Shown here piece after piece: positions 8,373 through 17,212 of a DNA stretch of 44,508 nucleotides; position 1 is the first letter of the stretch, and each line of letters opens with the position of its first letter. A program made the position numbers and the translations under genes. The notes beneath the pieces were generated by a model, which ran no database searches, had not been told where the DNA came from, and saw only the letters and a program-made list of their open reading frames with translations. This DNA comes from an uncultured Lachnospiraceae bacterium (lineage in GTDB: Bacteria > Bacillota > Clostridia > Lachnospirales > Lachnospiraceae), in assembly GCA_944384105.1 (NCBI GenBank), contig CALWSC010000085.1, forward strand, positions 1-44,508, read 5' to 3'.

Positions 8373-8618
8373 TTATTTCTCAATACCAGCCAGTTTGAAG
8401 ATTTTGCTTACAACTTCTGTCGGCTGTGCACCGTTTGCCAGCCACTTCTTTGCAGCTTCCTCGTCAACCTTGTATACGCTCGGATCCTGATTCGGGTCAT
8501 AAGTACCGATCTCCTCGATGAATCTTCCATCTCTCGGGGAACGGGAGTCCGCTACGATAATTCTATAGAAAGGAGCCTTCTTCTGTCCCATTCTTCTTAA
8601 TCTGATCTTTACTGCCAT
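8373..8618 (-). CDS. rpsP: 30S ribosomal protein S16
   Basis: 81 aa; starts [19 protein letters not shown], the family signature. The second ATG was chosen because AGGAGG is 9 nt upstream of it but only 3 nt from the first ATG (8624). Confidence 0.98.
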   Translation of the reverse strand: MAVKIRLRRMGQKKAPFYRIIVADSRSPRDGRFIEEIGTYDPNQDPSVYKVDEEAAKKWLANGAQPTEVVSKIFKLAGIEK

Positions 8619-8657
8619 GTTCATTCACCTCCTGGGTTTATTTAAAAAAATTTTTAT

Positions 8658-10004
8658 TTAAAAAGGAAGTTTAAATCCTCCCCTTTTACCAGCTTTACCG
8701 CCCATTAATCCGGGCATCTGCTTCATCATCTTGCGGGTCTGTTCAAACTGCTTCACCATGCGGTTGACCTCTGAGATGTCCACTCCCGCGCCCTTCGCAA
8801 TGCGGTTCTTGCGCGATGGATTGAGGATGTCGGGATTTGCCCGCTCCTTCGGTGTCATGGAAAGGATGATCGCTTTCTTGCGCTCAATCTCCTTTTCGTC
8901 CACCATGCCCTCGATATCCTTTAACTTTCCGCCCATGCCGGGAAGCATATTTAAGATGCTGGACAATCCGCCCATCTTCTTCATCTGCTCCATGCTGGTC
9001 AGAAAATCGTCAAAACCGAACTGGGCCTTCTTGAGCTTCTTCTCCATCTCTCTCGCCTGGTCTTCGTCAAAACTCGCCTGTGCTTTCTCAATCAGGCTCA
9101 TCACGTCGCCCATGCCAAGAATTCTGGAAGCCATACGGTCGGGATAGAACTGCTCCAGATCGGAGAGCTTCTCCCCCATGCCGACGTACAGGATTGGTTT
9201 TCCGCTGACTGCGCGGATGGAAAGCGCTGCACCGCCGCGGGTGTCGCCGTCCAGCTTCGTCAGGATTACGCCGTCTATGCCTACCTTATTATTAAAGGTC
9301 TCGGATACGTTCACTGCATCCTGACCGGTCATGGCATCTACTACCAGGATCGTCTGATCCACCTGAAGCGCGCTCTTGATATTCTGAAGCTCTTCCATCA
9401 TGCCCTCATCGATATGAAGGCGTCCTGCCGTATCGAGGATTACCACGTTGAAATTGTTTGCCTTCGCATGCTCCAGTGCCGCTTTCGCGATATTCACCGG
9501 ATTCTGCTTGTCGCCCATGGAGAATACCTCCACGCCCTGCTTCTCACCGTTGATCTGAAGCTGTGTGATCGCTGCCGGACGGTAGACATCACACGCTACA
9601 AGAAGCGGCCGTCTGCCCTTGGACTTCAATTTACCGGCGATCTTCGCCGCAGTTGTCGTCTTACCGGCACCCTGCAGACCTGCCATCATCAGAACTGTGA
9701 TCTCACTGCCGGGCTTTAACGCGATCTCTGTCATCTCGCTTCCCATCAGGTTCACAAGCTCATCGTTAACGATCTTGATTACCATCTGACCGGGATTCAG
9801 ACCATTCATCACGTCCTGTCCGACGGCGCGCTCCTGTACGGATTTGATGAACTGCTTGACCACCTTGAAGCTTACGTCAGCCTCAAGAAGCGCCATCTTA
9901 ACTTCCTTTAACGCCGTCTTGACGTCCGCCTCCGTCAGTCTGCCCTTGCTTCGCAGGTTCTTGAAGACATTCTGCAGTTTTTCAGTTAAGCTCTCAAATG
10001 CCAT
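8658..10004 (-). CDS. ffh: Signal recognition particle protein Ffh (SRP54)
   Basis: 448 aa GTPase that binds SRP RNA and signal sequences. The N domain comes first; the G domain has GLQGAGKTTT near 110, the DTAGRLHID box and TKLDGDTRGG. The methionine-rich M domain follows (MEQMKKMGG, MLPGMGGK, KQMPGLMGGK). Its start overlaps the ylxM stop (TAATG), indicating translational coupling. Confidence 0.98.
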   Translation of the reverse strand: MAFESLTEKLQNVFKNLRSKGRLTEADVKTALKEVKMALLEADVSFKVVKQFIKSVQERAVGQDVMNGLNPGQMVIKIVNDELVNLMGSEMTEIALKPGSEITVLMMAGLQGAGKTTTAAKIAGKLKSKGRRPLLVACDVYRPAAITQLQINGEKQGVEVFSMGDKQNPVNIAKAALEHAKANNFNVVILDTAGRLHIDEGMMEELQNIKSALQVDQTILVVDAMTGQDAVNVSETFNNKVGIDGVILTKLDGDTRGGAALSIRAVSGKPILYVGMGEKLSDLEQFYPDRMASRILGMGDVMSLIEKAQASFDEDQAREMEKKLKKAQFGFDDFLTSMEQMKKMGGLSSILNMLPGMGGKLKDIEGMVDEKEIERKKAIILSMTPKERANPDILNPSRKNRIAKGAGVDISEVNRMVKQFEQTRKMMKQMPGLMGGKAGKRGGFKLPF

Positions 10005-10348
10005 TATAACTCCTCCAGGATCTCTTCCGAGATCTTCTCAATCCGTACAAGCTGTTCCGATCTCACGCCGGAGGCGTCCTCCTTCGTAAGTCTGTGGATC
10101 TCGTGCACCTTCTCCCGAATGCTCACGAACTTCTCCACCAGATGCAGCTTCTGCTCATAGTCGTCGAGAATCTTGCCGCAGCGCTTTATCATATCGTGGA
10201 CGCCCTGCCGGCTGATGCCGCGCTCCTGCGCCACTTCGCTGATCGAGTAATCATTCATTACTACGTCTTCATAGACCTGTCTCTGATGCTCAGTCAGCAG
10301 TTCTCCGTAGAAATCATACAGTAAAGCCTGCTCTACAATTTTTTCCAT
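10004..10348 (-). CDS. ylxM: YlxM, helix-turn-helix partner of SRP
   Basis: 114 aa UPF0122 protein with the sigma-region-4-like [24 protein letters not shown]. In Gram-positive bacteria YlxM is encoded with ffh and interacts with the SRP. It is the first gene of the block behind a strong promoter. Confidence 0.94.
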   Translation of the reverse strand: MEKIVEQALLYDFYGELLTEHQRQVYEDVVMNDYSISEVAQERGISRQGVHDMIKRCGKILDDYEQKLHLVEKFVSIREKVHEIHRLTKEDASGVRSEQLVRIEKISEEILEEL

Positions 10349-10365
10349 GTGTAATCACCTTGCAT

Positions 10366-10394
10366 ATCATACAACAGGCTTTGAGATATGTCAA
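10366..10394 (-). promoter_or_regulatory. Strong sigma-A promoter of ylxM-ffh
   Basis: On the minus strand TTGACA (10389-10394), 17-nt spacer, TATGAT (10366-10371). It starts transcription about 10 nt upstream of the ylxM ATG, so the 5' UTR is short. Confidence 0.88.
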
Positions 10395-10423
10395 GTGTTT
10401 TTTCTTGACAAATTTTCATATTC

Positions 10424-12040
10424 TCAATAAATGTGAATCATTCTCAGAATACGCACCAGCTTTGTACCCATCGGGAAGCGGCGCATCTCCTCCTCGGGGA
10501 TTTTTGTGATAATTACATACAGAAGCATGTAGACAATCACTGCCGCCGGAATCGCAACGATCAGACAAATCAAATTGCGGTGGATGAGGACGTACAGACC
10601 ATAATAAACAATCCATGCCGTCACGCCCATGCCGGCTGCCGCCGCAAGGGGTTTGAGATATGTGTTGACGTATTCATTCTTATATTTCAGATATTTTCTC
10701 AGCGCAAGCTGATTGAGGATGCACATGCAGATACCGTAGGCGAGGTTCGCGATCATGACTGAATACGCGCCAAGAGGCGTGAACTTCGTCAGGCACACGA
10801 GCACTGCGACGTTTGCGATCAGGGAAATGGCTGCGTTCTTCAGCGGTACAGTCTGCTTTCCAATGCCCTGGAGCACGCCGTTTGTGATCGTCGAGAGCGA
10901 GAAGAACAGCACGGCGCTGCCTCCTGCCACAAGCATTTTCCCTGCTGTATCGGTATTTGCCCCGAAAAGCAGACGCATGATCGGAAACGCAAGCACTGAG
11001 AGCCCCACTGCCGCCGGAATTGCGATGAACATCGTCATGCGGATACCGGTGTCAATCTGGCGTCTTGCTTCCTTATATCTGCCGAGCGCATAATTGCCCG
11101 TCACCGCCGGAATCATTGCCGTGGACGACGAGTTCGACAGTGCAATCGGGACATTTACAAGCACAAGGTACATATTGTTGAACTGACTGTAGAGCTTTGC
11201 GACCTCCTTGCCGTCGAAGCCGTTTGAGATCATCAGCGGCGCGAAAATTGTCTGGTTTAAGTATGAGCTGATGTTGTACAGACAGGTGCTGAAAATCACC
11301 GGCGTCAGCATAAACAGAATCGTACGGGCAATATCTCCCCAGGACTCCTCGTTCTTATGGCGGTCGCGCTGAATCTTTCGCCTGATTAGCCTGCGGTTAA
11401 CCGCAAAGACCAGAAGCATGAAAAGAATACCGACCACAACGCCGGCTCCGGGACCCATTGTGCTGCCCGCAGCGCCGTAGATCGCCTCGTCCGCCTCACT
11501 CTTTGCGAACACGTTTATAAATATGGCGCCCATGGATACCGCCACGCAGGCATTGATCAAAGCCTCAAGAATCTGCGAAATAGACGTAGGCATCATATTG
11601 CTGTGCGCCTGGAAGTAGCCGCGCAGCACGCCCAAAAGCCCGGCGAGCAAAATTGTCGGAGCCAGCACGCGAAGCGCCAGCGCCGCCTCCTCCCCGCCCT
11701 TGGGCAGAAGCTGCTCGGCAAACACGAATGCCACAAGCGAAGCAAGCCCGCCTGTAATCAGCACATAGATCAGACTGCCTTTAAAAATCTTCTGCGCGTT
11801 CTTATATTCCTTCTTTACAAGCCGCTCCGACATCAGCTTTGACACCGCGACCGGTATGCTGTAGCCGGAGATCAGCAAAAGGATAAAGTATACCGTATAG
11901 GCATAACCGTAGTAGGCGTATCCCAGCTCCCCGATATTCGCCTTCATCACCGGGCGGTATAAAAGCCCGATCACGCGGACGAGAAGCCCTGCGATCATCA
12001 GGAAAGACGCCTGTTTTACAAATGAATTCTTTTTTCCCAT
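10424..12040 (-). CDS. Polysaccharide/lipid flippase of the MOP superfamily (SpoVB/MurJ-like)
   Basis: 538 aa integral membrane protein with about 14 hydrophobic segments and the MATE/MviN-type opening QASFLMIAGLLVRVIGLLYR. This family flips undecaprenyl-linked precursors (lipid II or glycan lipids) across the membrane; SpoVB acts in spore cortex synthesis. By length and composition it fits the SpoVB/YtgP clade, but sequence alone does not tell lipid II flippase from other substrates. It is the last gene of hisH-hisF-ung-flippase, 14 nt after ung. No clear terminator was found between its stop and the ylxM promoter. Confidence 0.85.
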   Translation of the reverse strand: MGKKNSFVKQASFLMIAGLLVRVIGLLYRPVMKANIGELGYAYYGYAYTVYFILLLISGYSIPVAVSKLMSERLVKKEYKNAQKIFKGSLIYVLITGGLASLVAFVFAEQLLPKGGEEAALALRVLAPTILLAGLLGVLRGYFQAHSNMMPTSISQILEALINACVAVSMGAIFINVFAKSEADEAIYGAAGSTMGPGAGVVVGILFMLLVFAVNRRLIRRKIQRDRHKNEESWGDIARTILFMLTPVIFSTCLYNISSYLNQTIFAPLMISNGFDGKEVAKLYSQFNNMYLVLVNVPIALSNSSSTAMIPAVTGNYALGRYKEARRQIDTGIRMTMFIAIPAAVGLSVLAFPIMRLLFGANTDTAGKMLVAGGSAVLFFSLSTITNGVLQGIGKQTVPLKNAAISLIANVAVLVCLTKFTPLGAYSVMIANLAYGICMCILNQLALRKYLKYKNEYVNTYLKPLAAAAGMGVTAWIVYYGLYVLIHRNLICLIVAIPAAVIVYMLLYVIITKIPEEEMRRFPMGTKLVRILRMIHIY

Positions 12041-12054
12041 TATTTAGCCGTCTC

Positions 12055-12729
12055 CTATACGTTTTCTATCTGCCAGTCGATCGGCGCGAGATTGTTCTTC
12101 TCCAGAAATGCATTTGTCTGGCTGAAAGGTCTGCTTCCGAAAAATCCACGGAACGCGGAGAGCGGGCTCGGATGCGGAGCCTCAAGAATCAGATGCTTCG
12201 GATTATGAAGCATGGCCTTCTTTGTCTGCGCCGGTCTGCCCCAGAGGATAAATACCATCGGGCGATCCTGCGCGTCCAGCACGCGGATCGCTGCATCCGT
12301 AAATTCCTCCCATCCGATACCCCGGTGTGAATTTGCCTGATGCGCGCGCACGGTCAGCACAGTATTTAAGAGCAGCACGCCCTGACGCGCCCATTTCTCA
12401 AGGTATCCGTTATTCGGAATGTAGCAGCCCAGATCGTCCTCGAGCTCCTGATAAATATTTGCGAGAGACGGCGGAATCTCCACGTCAGGCTTCACGGAAA
12501 AGCACAGCCCGTGAGCCTGCCCGTCGTTATGATACGGATCCTGTCCCAGTATCACGACCTTCACCTGCTCAAGGGGTGTGAAATGAAATGCATTAAACAG
12601 ATCATCCGGCGCGGGAAATACCTTTCTCGTGCGGTATTCCTCCCCTACAATCTGAAACAGTTTCTTATAATATGGCTTTTTAAATTCGCCTTTCAGGGCT
12701 TCTGCCCAGCTTCCGCTTAAAGGCGGCAT
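12055..12729 (-). CDS. ung: Uracil-DNA glycosylase, family 1
   Basis: 224 aa; removes uracil from DNA. Water-activating GQDPYH at 62-67 (Asp64) and the HPSPLSAFRGFFGSRPF leucine loop with its catalytic histidine are intact, as is the LLLNTVLTVRAHQANSH block. Located 18 nt after hisF. Confidence 0.97.
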   Translation of the reverse strand: MPPLSGSWAEALKGEFKKPYYKKLFQIVGEEYRTRKVFPAPDDLFNAFHFTPLEQVKVVILGQDPYHNDGQAHGLCFSVKPDVEIPPSLANIYQELEDDLGCYIPNNGYLEKWARQGVLLLNTVLTVRAHQANSHRGIGWEEFTDAAIRVLDAQDRPMVFILWGRPAQTKKAMLHNPKHLILEAPHPSPLSAFRGFFGSRPFSQTNAFLEKNNLAPIDWQIENV

Positions 12730-12747
12730 ATCTGATCCCTCTTTTCT

Positions 12748-13509
12748 CTATAATCTCACGGAAATCCCCCGGTCTTTTAAATATTCCTTGACCTTGCGGA
12801 TCTCCAGTTCTTTGAAGTGAAACAGCGATGCGGCAAGCGCTGCATCTGCCTTTCCCTCCGTAAACGCTTCGTAAAAATGCTCCATCGTTCCTGCGCCGCC
12901 CGAGGCGATAACCGGGATTCCGACAGTCTCCGCCACCGCCCGGGTGAGCGCAAGGTCATAACCGGCCTTGGTCCCGTCTCCGTCCATACTCGTCAGAAGG
13001 ATCTCTCCCGCTCCGAGCGCTTCCGCTTTCTTCGCCCACTCCACAGCGTCCAGTCCGACATCCACTCTTCCGCCGTTCTTATATACATTCCATCCGCTTC
13101 CGTCGCTGCGGCGCTTGGCGTCGATCGCCACCACGACGCACTGACTCCCGAACTTATACGCCGCGTCCGAGATCAGCTGCGGATTGGAAATTGCCGCAGA
13201 ATTGACAGAGATCTTATCGGCTCCCTCTCTGAGAAGCTCGCGGAAGTCCTCCACCGTACGGATGCCTCCTCCCACGGTGAACGGGATAAAGACATTCTCC
13301 GCCACCCGGCGCACCATGTCAGTCACTGTCTTCCGGTTGTCCGACGAAGCCGTGATATCGAGAAACACCAGCTCATCCGCCCCCGCGCTGTCATACGCTT
13401 TGGCGATCTCCACGGGATCTCCGGCATCTTTGAGGTTGACGAAATTAACTCCCTTGACCACTCTTCCGGCGTGAACGTCCAGACAGGGAATGATACGCTT
13501 TGTAAACAT
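12748..13509 (-). CDS. hisF: Imidazole glycerol phosphate synthase, cyclase subunit
   Basis: 253 aa TIM barrel that condenses PRFAR with ammonia from HisH to give IGP and AICAR in histidine synthesis. Catalytic Asp11 ([14 protein letters not shown]) and the second aspartate in VVVAIDAKR are present, with phosphate-binding GGGIRT and ASGGAG loops. Its ATG follows the hisH stop directly, the normal pairing. No other his genes are in the window. Confidence 0.97.
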   Translation of the reverse strand: MFTKRIIPCLDVHAGRVVKGVNFVNLKDAGDPVEIAKAYDSAGADELVFLDITASSDNRKTVTDMVRRVAENVFIPFTVGGGIRTVEDFRELLREGADKISVNSAAISNPQLISDAAYKFGSQCVVVAIDAKRRSDGSGWNVYKNGGRVDVGLDAVEWAKKAEALGAGEILLTSMDGDGTKAGYDLALTRAVAETVGIPVIASGGAGTMEHFYEAFTEGKADAALAASLFHFKELEIRKVKEYLKDRGISVRL

Positions 13510-14130
13510 CTATGCTTCCTCCCTTCCCAGCGATGCAAAATTACTAAGGATCTGCAGCCCAATCTGTGAGCTCTTCTCCGGATGGAACTGGCACGCAAAG
13601 ACATTGCCCTGCTCCACCGCCGCGTGAATCGAAACGCCGTACTCCGTCACTGCCTTTACAATCTTCGGATCTTCAGCCTTCAGATAATAAGAGTGGACAA
13701 AGTAGACGTAAGGCTCTTCGGGCAGATTCTCAAACAGCCGTCCTCCGTTCTGCAGCGTCAGGGAATTCCAGCCCATATGCGGAATCTTTCTGTCCTCTCC
13801 GCGCGGAATGCGCAGAATCTCTCCCTTCAAAATGCCAAGCCCGGGTACGCCGGGGCTCTCCTCGCTGCGCTCAAACAGCAGCTGCAGCCCAAGGCAGATG
13901 CCAAGAAGCGGAATGCCGCGCTGCACCACTTCCCTGATCACGGAGACAAGACCGAACCGCTCCAGGTTCTCCATGGCGTCTCCAAAGCTCCCCACGCCCG
14001 GAAGCACCACCTTATCCGCCCCGAGGATCGTCTCGCGGTCTCTTGTCAGGACGACCTCCTCTTTGAGGTAGAGAAACGCCTTGATCACACTCTTGATATT
14101 TCCTGCGTCATAATCTATGATCGCTATCAT
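13510..14130 (-). CDS. hisH: Imidazole glycerol phosphate synthase, glutaminase subunit
   Basis: 206 aa class I glutamine amidotransferase supplying ammonia to HisF. Nucleophile Cys79 in LLGICLGLQLL and the His/Glu pair in CQFHPEKSSQ are intact. First gene of this unit. The 14131-14335 interval upstream holds no gene; I saw no convincing promoter in it. Confidence 0.97.
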   Translation of the reverse strand: MIAIIDYDAGNIKSVIKAFLYLKEEVVLTRDRETILGADKVVLPGVGSFGDAMENLERFGLVSVIREVVQRGIPLLGICLGLQLLFERSEESPGVPGLGILKGEILRIPRGEDRKIPHMGWNSLTLQNGGRLFENLPEEPYVYFVHSYYLKAEDPKIVKAVTEYGVSIHAAVEQGNVFACQFHPEKSSQIGLQILSNFASLGREEA

Positions 14131-14335
14131 CTATATACACCTCATCTCTTATTCTGTCCGCGCAAAATGCGCAGATTCTCGGAAAGTTTCAACACCTCGG
14201 GGCATGCCCGAAACGCCAAAATTCCCCAATATATCTGTTAGTTTAACATATCTGTTTTCAGATTACAACGGTGAAGTGACCGCGTATTTCCTCATTCGCA
14301 GCAGTTTTATCCTCCGCTTTATCAGTACACGCAGC

Positions 14336-14364
14336 GGGAGCCGGGCTGACACAGCCCGGCTCCC
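14336..14364. terminator. GC-rich hairpin after the first surface-protein gene
   Basis: GGGAGCCGGGCTG / CAGCCCGGCTCCC forms a near-perfect stem just 10 nt downstream of the stop at 14375. It lacks a T tract on either strand, so it may act as an RNA end-stabilising structure rather than a strict intrinsic terminator. Confidence 0.55.
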
Positions 14365-14374
14365 AGTCACCCCA

Positions 14375-15514
14375 TTACCATTCCGAAGTTGCACTGCTCC
14401 AGCACAACGGATCCTCCTGCGCGGTCAGCCCATTGCCGGAGCGCATATACCAGTCTGCGTCCTCCGTACCGAATTCTGCCAGGGTATCCGTCAGTAAAGC
14501 GCCGTCCTCACCGAGATAATACTTTCCGGCGGGAATGCCGCAGGCAGTGTCCTTCTCCACAGTGACCCATTCAGAGCGCGCCATGCGTCCGTCCCCATCG
14601 AGGTAATAATGCCTGCCGTCCACCTCAATCCATCCGGTGTCCCGCTCTCTCATACAATTAAAATGATACCGTTCTCCTTCGATATCCATCCAGCCCGCCT
14701 CAGCCTGATAACCCGTTTCGGGATCAAAATACGTCCAGCCTTCCGTATCATAATTCAGCATTCTCCAGCCTTCTGCCCTTTTTCCGAACTCATCAAGATA
14801 GATGATCTTATTCTTTTCGACATCTTTTAAGATACAAGTACACGTTTCAATCCTGCCGTCCTCCAGACGCCTCCAGCCAGTCTCCTCCTCTATGTATGGT
14901 TCTTTTAAGATTCCGTCCACATACATATCCTTCATCAGAAGCGCACACGGACCGAACCAGTTGATCGCAACGGTAAGCGTATTCTCATCCTGATCGAGAT
15001 CGCACAGATAGACCGGATTCCCGTGCGCCAGATCAAAGAGCGCGTAGAATCGCTTGGTATAGGGATCCGTATTCCTGTACTCCTCCGGAATCTCTAAAGT
15101 AATCCAGATCGGATCGTATGTCTCCTTCACTGCGCCGGGCTCATTACCCATCCCCGCCTTCAGGCGGATATCCAGGTAACGCAGCGCCACATATCCCTGA
15201 TAATTCATCAGTGGATCATTGATCAGCTTTGCACGGTATACCGGATCAATCGTATCGGTCACATTGTTCACCGTAACCGCAACTTTTGCCTCCGCGCCGT
15301 TCTCGATCATCTCCTCCTGTCCGGAGGTAAAGAGAATCTCCTTGAGTTCTTCCTTCGTCATCGCCACCTGATAACTGGGAGCGCCGTTCTGCATCTCTTC
15401 ACTCAGCGTCAGATTGGACAGCGCTTCTTCTGTCTCTTTCGCCCCCACCTGGACAGCACGTCCAGCCAGCGCCAATCCCACAGCCGCAGCCAGCAAAACC
15501 CACGTTTTTTTCAT
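14375..15514 (-). CDS. Secreted surface protein with cell-wall-binding-type repeats (paralogue A)
   Basis: 379 aa, exported. The N-terminus MKKTWVLLAAAVGLALAG is a signal peptide with a possible signal peptidase I site after VGA. A beta-rich domain (about 30-190) carries FTSGQEEMI, VNNVTDT, YVALRYLDI and ITLEIPEEYRNT, and the C-terminal half has aromatic/glycine repeats such as GWTYFDPETG, GWMDIEGERYHF and GWIEVDGRHYYLDGDG, of the choline-/cell-wall-binding repeat type. AGGAGG lies 9 nt before the chosen ATG (the upstream ATG at 15532 contains the ribosome binding site). It is 40-50% identical by eye to the next gene, with which it is probably cotranscribed. Paralogue B has LSGC where this one has LAGR, so the lipid anchor is lost. 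Function unknown. Confidence 0.82.
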   Translation of the reverse strand: MKKTWVLLAAAVGLALAGRAVQVGAKETEEALSNLTLSEEMQNGAPSYQVAMTKEELKEILFTSGQEEMIENGAEAKVAVTVNNVTDTIDPVYRAKLINDPLMNYQGYVALRYLDIRLKAGMGNEPGAVKETYDPIWITLEIPEEYRNTDPYTKRFYALFDLAHGNPVYLCDLDQDENTLTVAINWFGPCALLMKDMYVDGILKEPYIEEETGWRRLEDGRIETCTCILKDVEKNKIIYLDEFGKRAEGWRMLNYDTEGWTYFDPETGYQAEAGWMDIEGERYHFNCMRERDTGWIEVDGRHYYLDGDGRMARSEWVTVEKDTACGIPAGKYYLGEDGALLTDTLAEFGTEDADWYMRSGNGLTAQEDPLCWSSATSEW

Positions 15515-15583
15515 AGCCACGCACCTCCTCATCTATTTTCTCAATATCGGAAAACTTGTATCCTTGGAGATTTTTTCTTTGCA

Positions 15584-16609
15584 TCACTCCAGCACGGCTC
15601 CGTTTTCATCAAAGGTATACTCGCCCCAGGGGATTCCAAGCATCGCACTGCCCTCTGCCGTAATTGTCTCAAAACGCGCAATCCCCCCGTCATTCTTGGC
15701 ATAATATCGCTTTCCGTCCGCCTCAAACCAGCCTGTGACCGTTTCATCCAGCGCATTAAAATAATACCATTCACCGTCGATCTCATGCCAGCCCTCTTCT
15801 GTCCGACAGCCGGTCTCCGGGTCGAGATATATCCATCGCCCAGCCTCTGAATCTATCATCTGCCAGCCCTTCGCAATCTTTCCGAACTCATTGAGATACA
15901 GCGATTTCCCGCCGGACTCACTCAGCGGCACATTGCTGCATGCCGTAATTCTTCCGTCCCCTTTGCGGTACCATCCGGTATCTTCCTCCTGGAAGGGCTC
16001 CATCAAAATTCCGTCCACATACATATCCTTCATCATAAGCGCAAATGTCCCAAACTCGGTCAGCGCCACGGTCAGCGTATCCTCATCGCTGTCCAGATCG
16101 CACAGATAGGCTCCACCCGGTCTGGAGAGCACATAAAACCGTTTAATCAATGGATTTGTATTTCTGTACTCCTGAGGGATCTCAAATGTAATCCAGACAG
16201 GGTCATACGTCTCCTCTACTTCTTTGACATAGTCTGACATTCCCGCACGCAGCGTGATATCGAGGTATCTGAGCACCACATACCCGCTATAAGACATCGC
16301 CAAGTTGCCTGTCACATGCCCCCGGGTCTCCATGTCGACCGTGTCCGTCACATTATTTACCATAACCTCAATCTCAGCTTCTCTCCCCTCCTTGATCATC
16401 TCCTCCTGACCGGAGGTAAAGAGAATCTCCTTGAGTTCCTCCTTCGTTGACTTCAAATGATAGGCCGGCGCATTGTTCTCCATCTTCTCACTCAGCTTTA
16501 GACTCTCCAGCGTATCCTGCGCCTTATTCTCTCCGCCCACACTGCTGCATCCGCTCAACGCAAGTGCCGCTGCAAGAAACACCCTCAACAATTTTTTTAT
16601 CTTTTTCAA
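15584..16609 (-). CDS. Surface lipoprotein with cell-wall-binding-type repeats (paralogue B)
   Basis: 341 aa. Signal peptide with lipobox LALSGC (Cys21), so it is predicted to be lipid-anchored. It has the same architecture as its downstream paralogue: TKEELKEILFTSGQEEMI, a beta domain ending ALTEFGTFALMMKDMYVDG, then repeats GRWIYLDPETG, GWHEIDGEWYYFN and GWFEADGKRYYAK. The beta domain resembles those in Lachnospiraceae surface proteins that end in RFSTYAL-like strands. The TTG start was chosen because AGAGGGGG sits 8 nt upstream; the in-frame GTG at 16618 lies inside that ribosome binding site. Function unknown. Confidence 0.82.
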   Translation of the reverse strand: MKKIKKLLRVFLAAALALSGCSSVGGENKAQDTLESLKLSEKMENNAPAYHLKSTKEELKEILFTSGQEEMIKEGREAEIEVMVNNVTDTVDMETRGHVTGNLAMSYSGYVVLRYLDITLRAGMSDYVKEVEETYDPVWITFEIPQEYRNTNPLIKRFYVLSRPGGAYLCDLDSDEDTLTVALTEFGTFALMMKDMYVDGILMEPFQEEDTGWYRKGDGRITACSNVPLSESGGKSLYLNEFGKIAKGWQMIDSEAGRWIYLDPETGCRTEEGWHEIDGEWYYFNALDETVTGWFEADGKRYYAKNDGGIARFETITAEGSAMLGIPWGEYTFDENGAVLE

Positions 16610-16637
16610 TTGATGCACCCCCTCTTATTTTTTCTTC

Positions 16638-16666
16638 ATTATATCGGGAAAAAACAGTAAAGTCAA
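16638..16666 (-). promoter_or_regulatory. Promoter of the surface-protein pair
   Basis: Minus-strand TTGACT (16661-16666), 17-nt spacer, TATAAT (16638-16643), about 25 nt from the start of paralogue B. Very close to consensus; no operator was seen. Confidence 0.87.
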
Positions 16667-16777
16667 AGAAAATTAATGTTTTACAACAAATATTTTCAGA
16701 TAACTTCTCATAGAAAGCATTGATAGAATATGTTACAATGAAACAACAAATAGAATAAAATTTTGAGGTGAACAGTT

Positions 16778-17110
16778 ATGTTGCAATTAGTTAAACTTGA
16801 GAAAAAGTACATTTCTCAGCTAATGGAAATGATGGACGAATGGACGGCGACCGGCGAAAAAATTATACCATGGTCGATTCGGAAATGTGACTATCACGAT
16901 ATTGACGCTTACATGGAAAGTCTGGAAGCAACCGCAGCAAGCAGCAAGTATGTCCCTGACTCTACATTCTTTTGCATTGACACTAGGAGAAATATTTTTG
17001 TAGGTGCTGTAAATATCCGACATTATCTTAATGAGCAGCTGCTTCTTGACGGAGGACATATAGGAGATGGCATCAGACCAAGTGAACGCGGAAAGGGATT
17101 TGGTACAAAA
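16778..17110 (+). pseudogene. GNAT-family N-acetyltransferase, 3' truncated
   Basis: The first 111 residues (MLQLVKLEKKYISQLMEM...) match the start of GNAT acetyltransferases and run to the acetyl-CoA loop RPSERGKGFGTK. Beyond this the frame reads through the terminator region of the neighbouring minus-strand gene and even antisense to it (nominal end 17401), with no acetyltransferase sequence. The C-terminal half of the fold is missing, so the gene is a remnant from a deletion ending near 17110. A ribosome binding site (GAGGTGAACAGTT) precedes the ATG. Codon use is more AT-rich than the surroundings. Confidence 0.8.
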
Positions 17111-17149
17111 TTCAGAGATATTGGATCAATATATAATAAGCGTTCTTCA

Positions 17150-17190
17150 AAGAAGAGAGCTGACATCCGCATCATGCCAGCTCTCTTCTT
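17150..17190 (-). terminator. Terminator of the sulfite-reductase-like operon
   Basis: AAGAAGAGAGCTG (17150-17162) pairs perfectly with CAGCTCTCTTCTT (17178-17190). On the minus strand TTTG follows. It lies 22 nt beyond the stop at 17213 and at the junction with the GNAT remnant. Confidence 0.75.
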
Positions 17191-17212
17191 AAATCATCAT
17201 ATGGTATGTGTT

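Noticed and set aside
12817-13569. Plus-strand open frame of 250 codons
   Set aside because: It is a shadow of hisF and hisH on the opposite strand.
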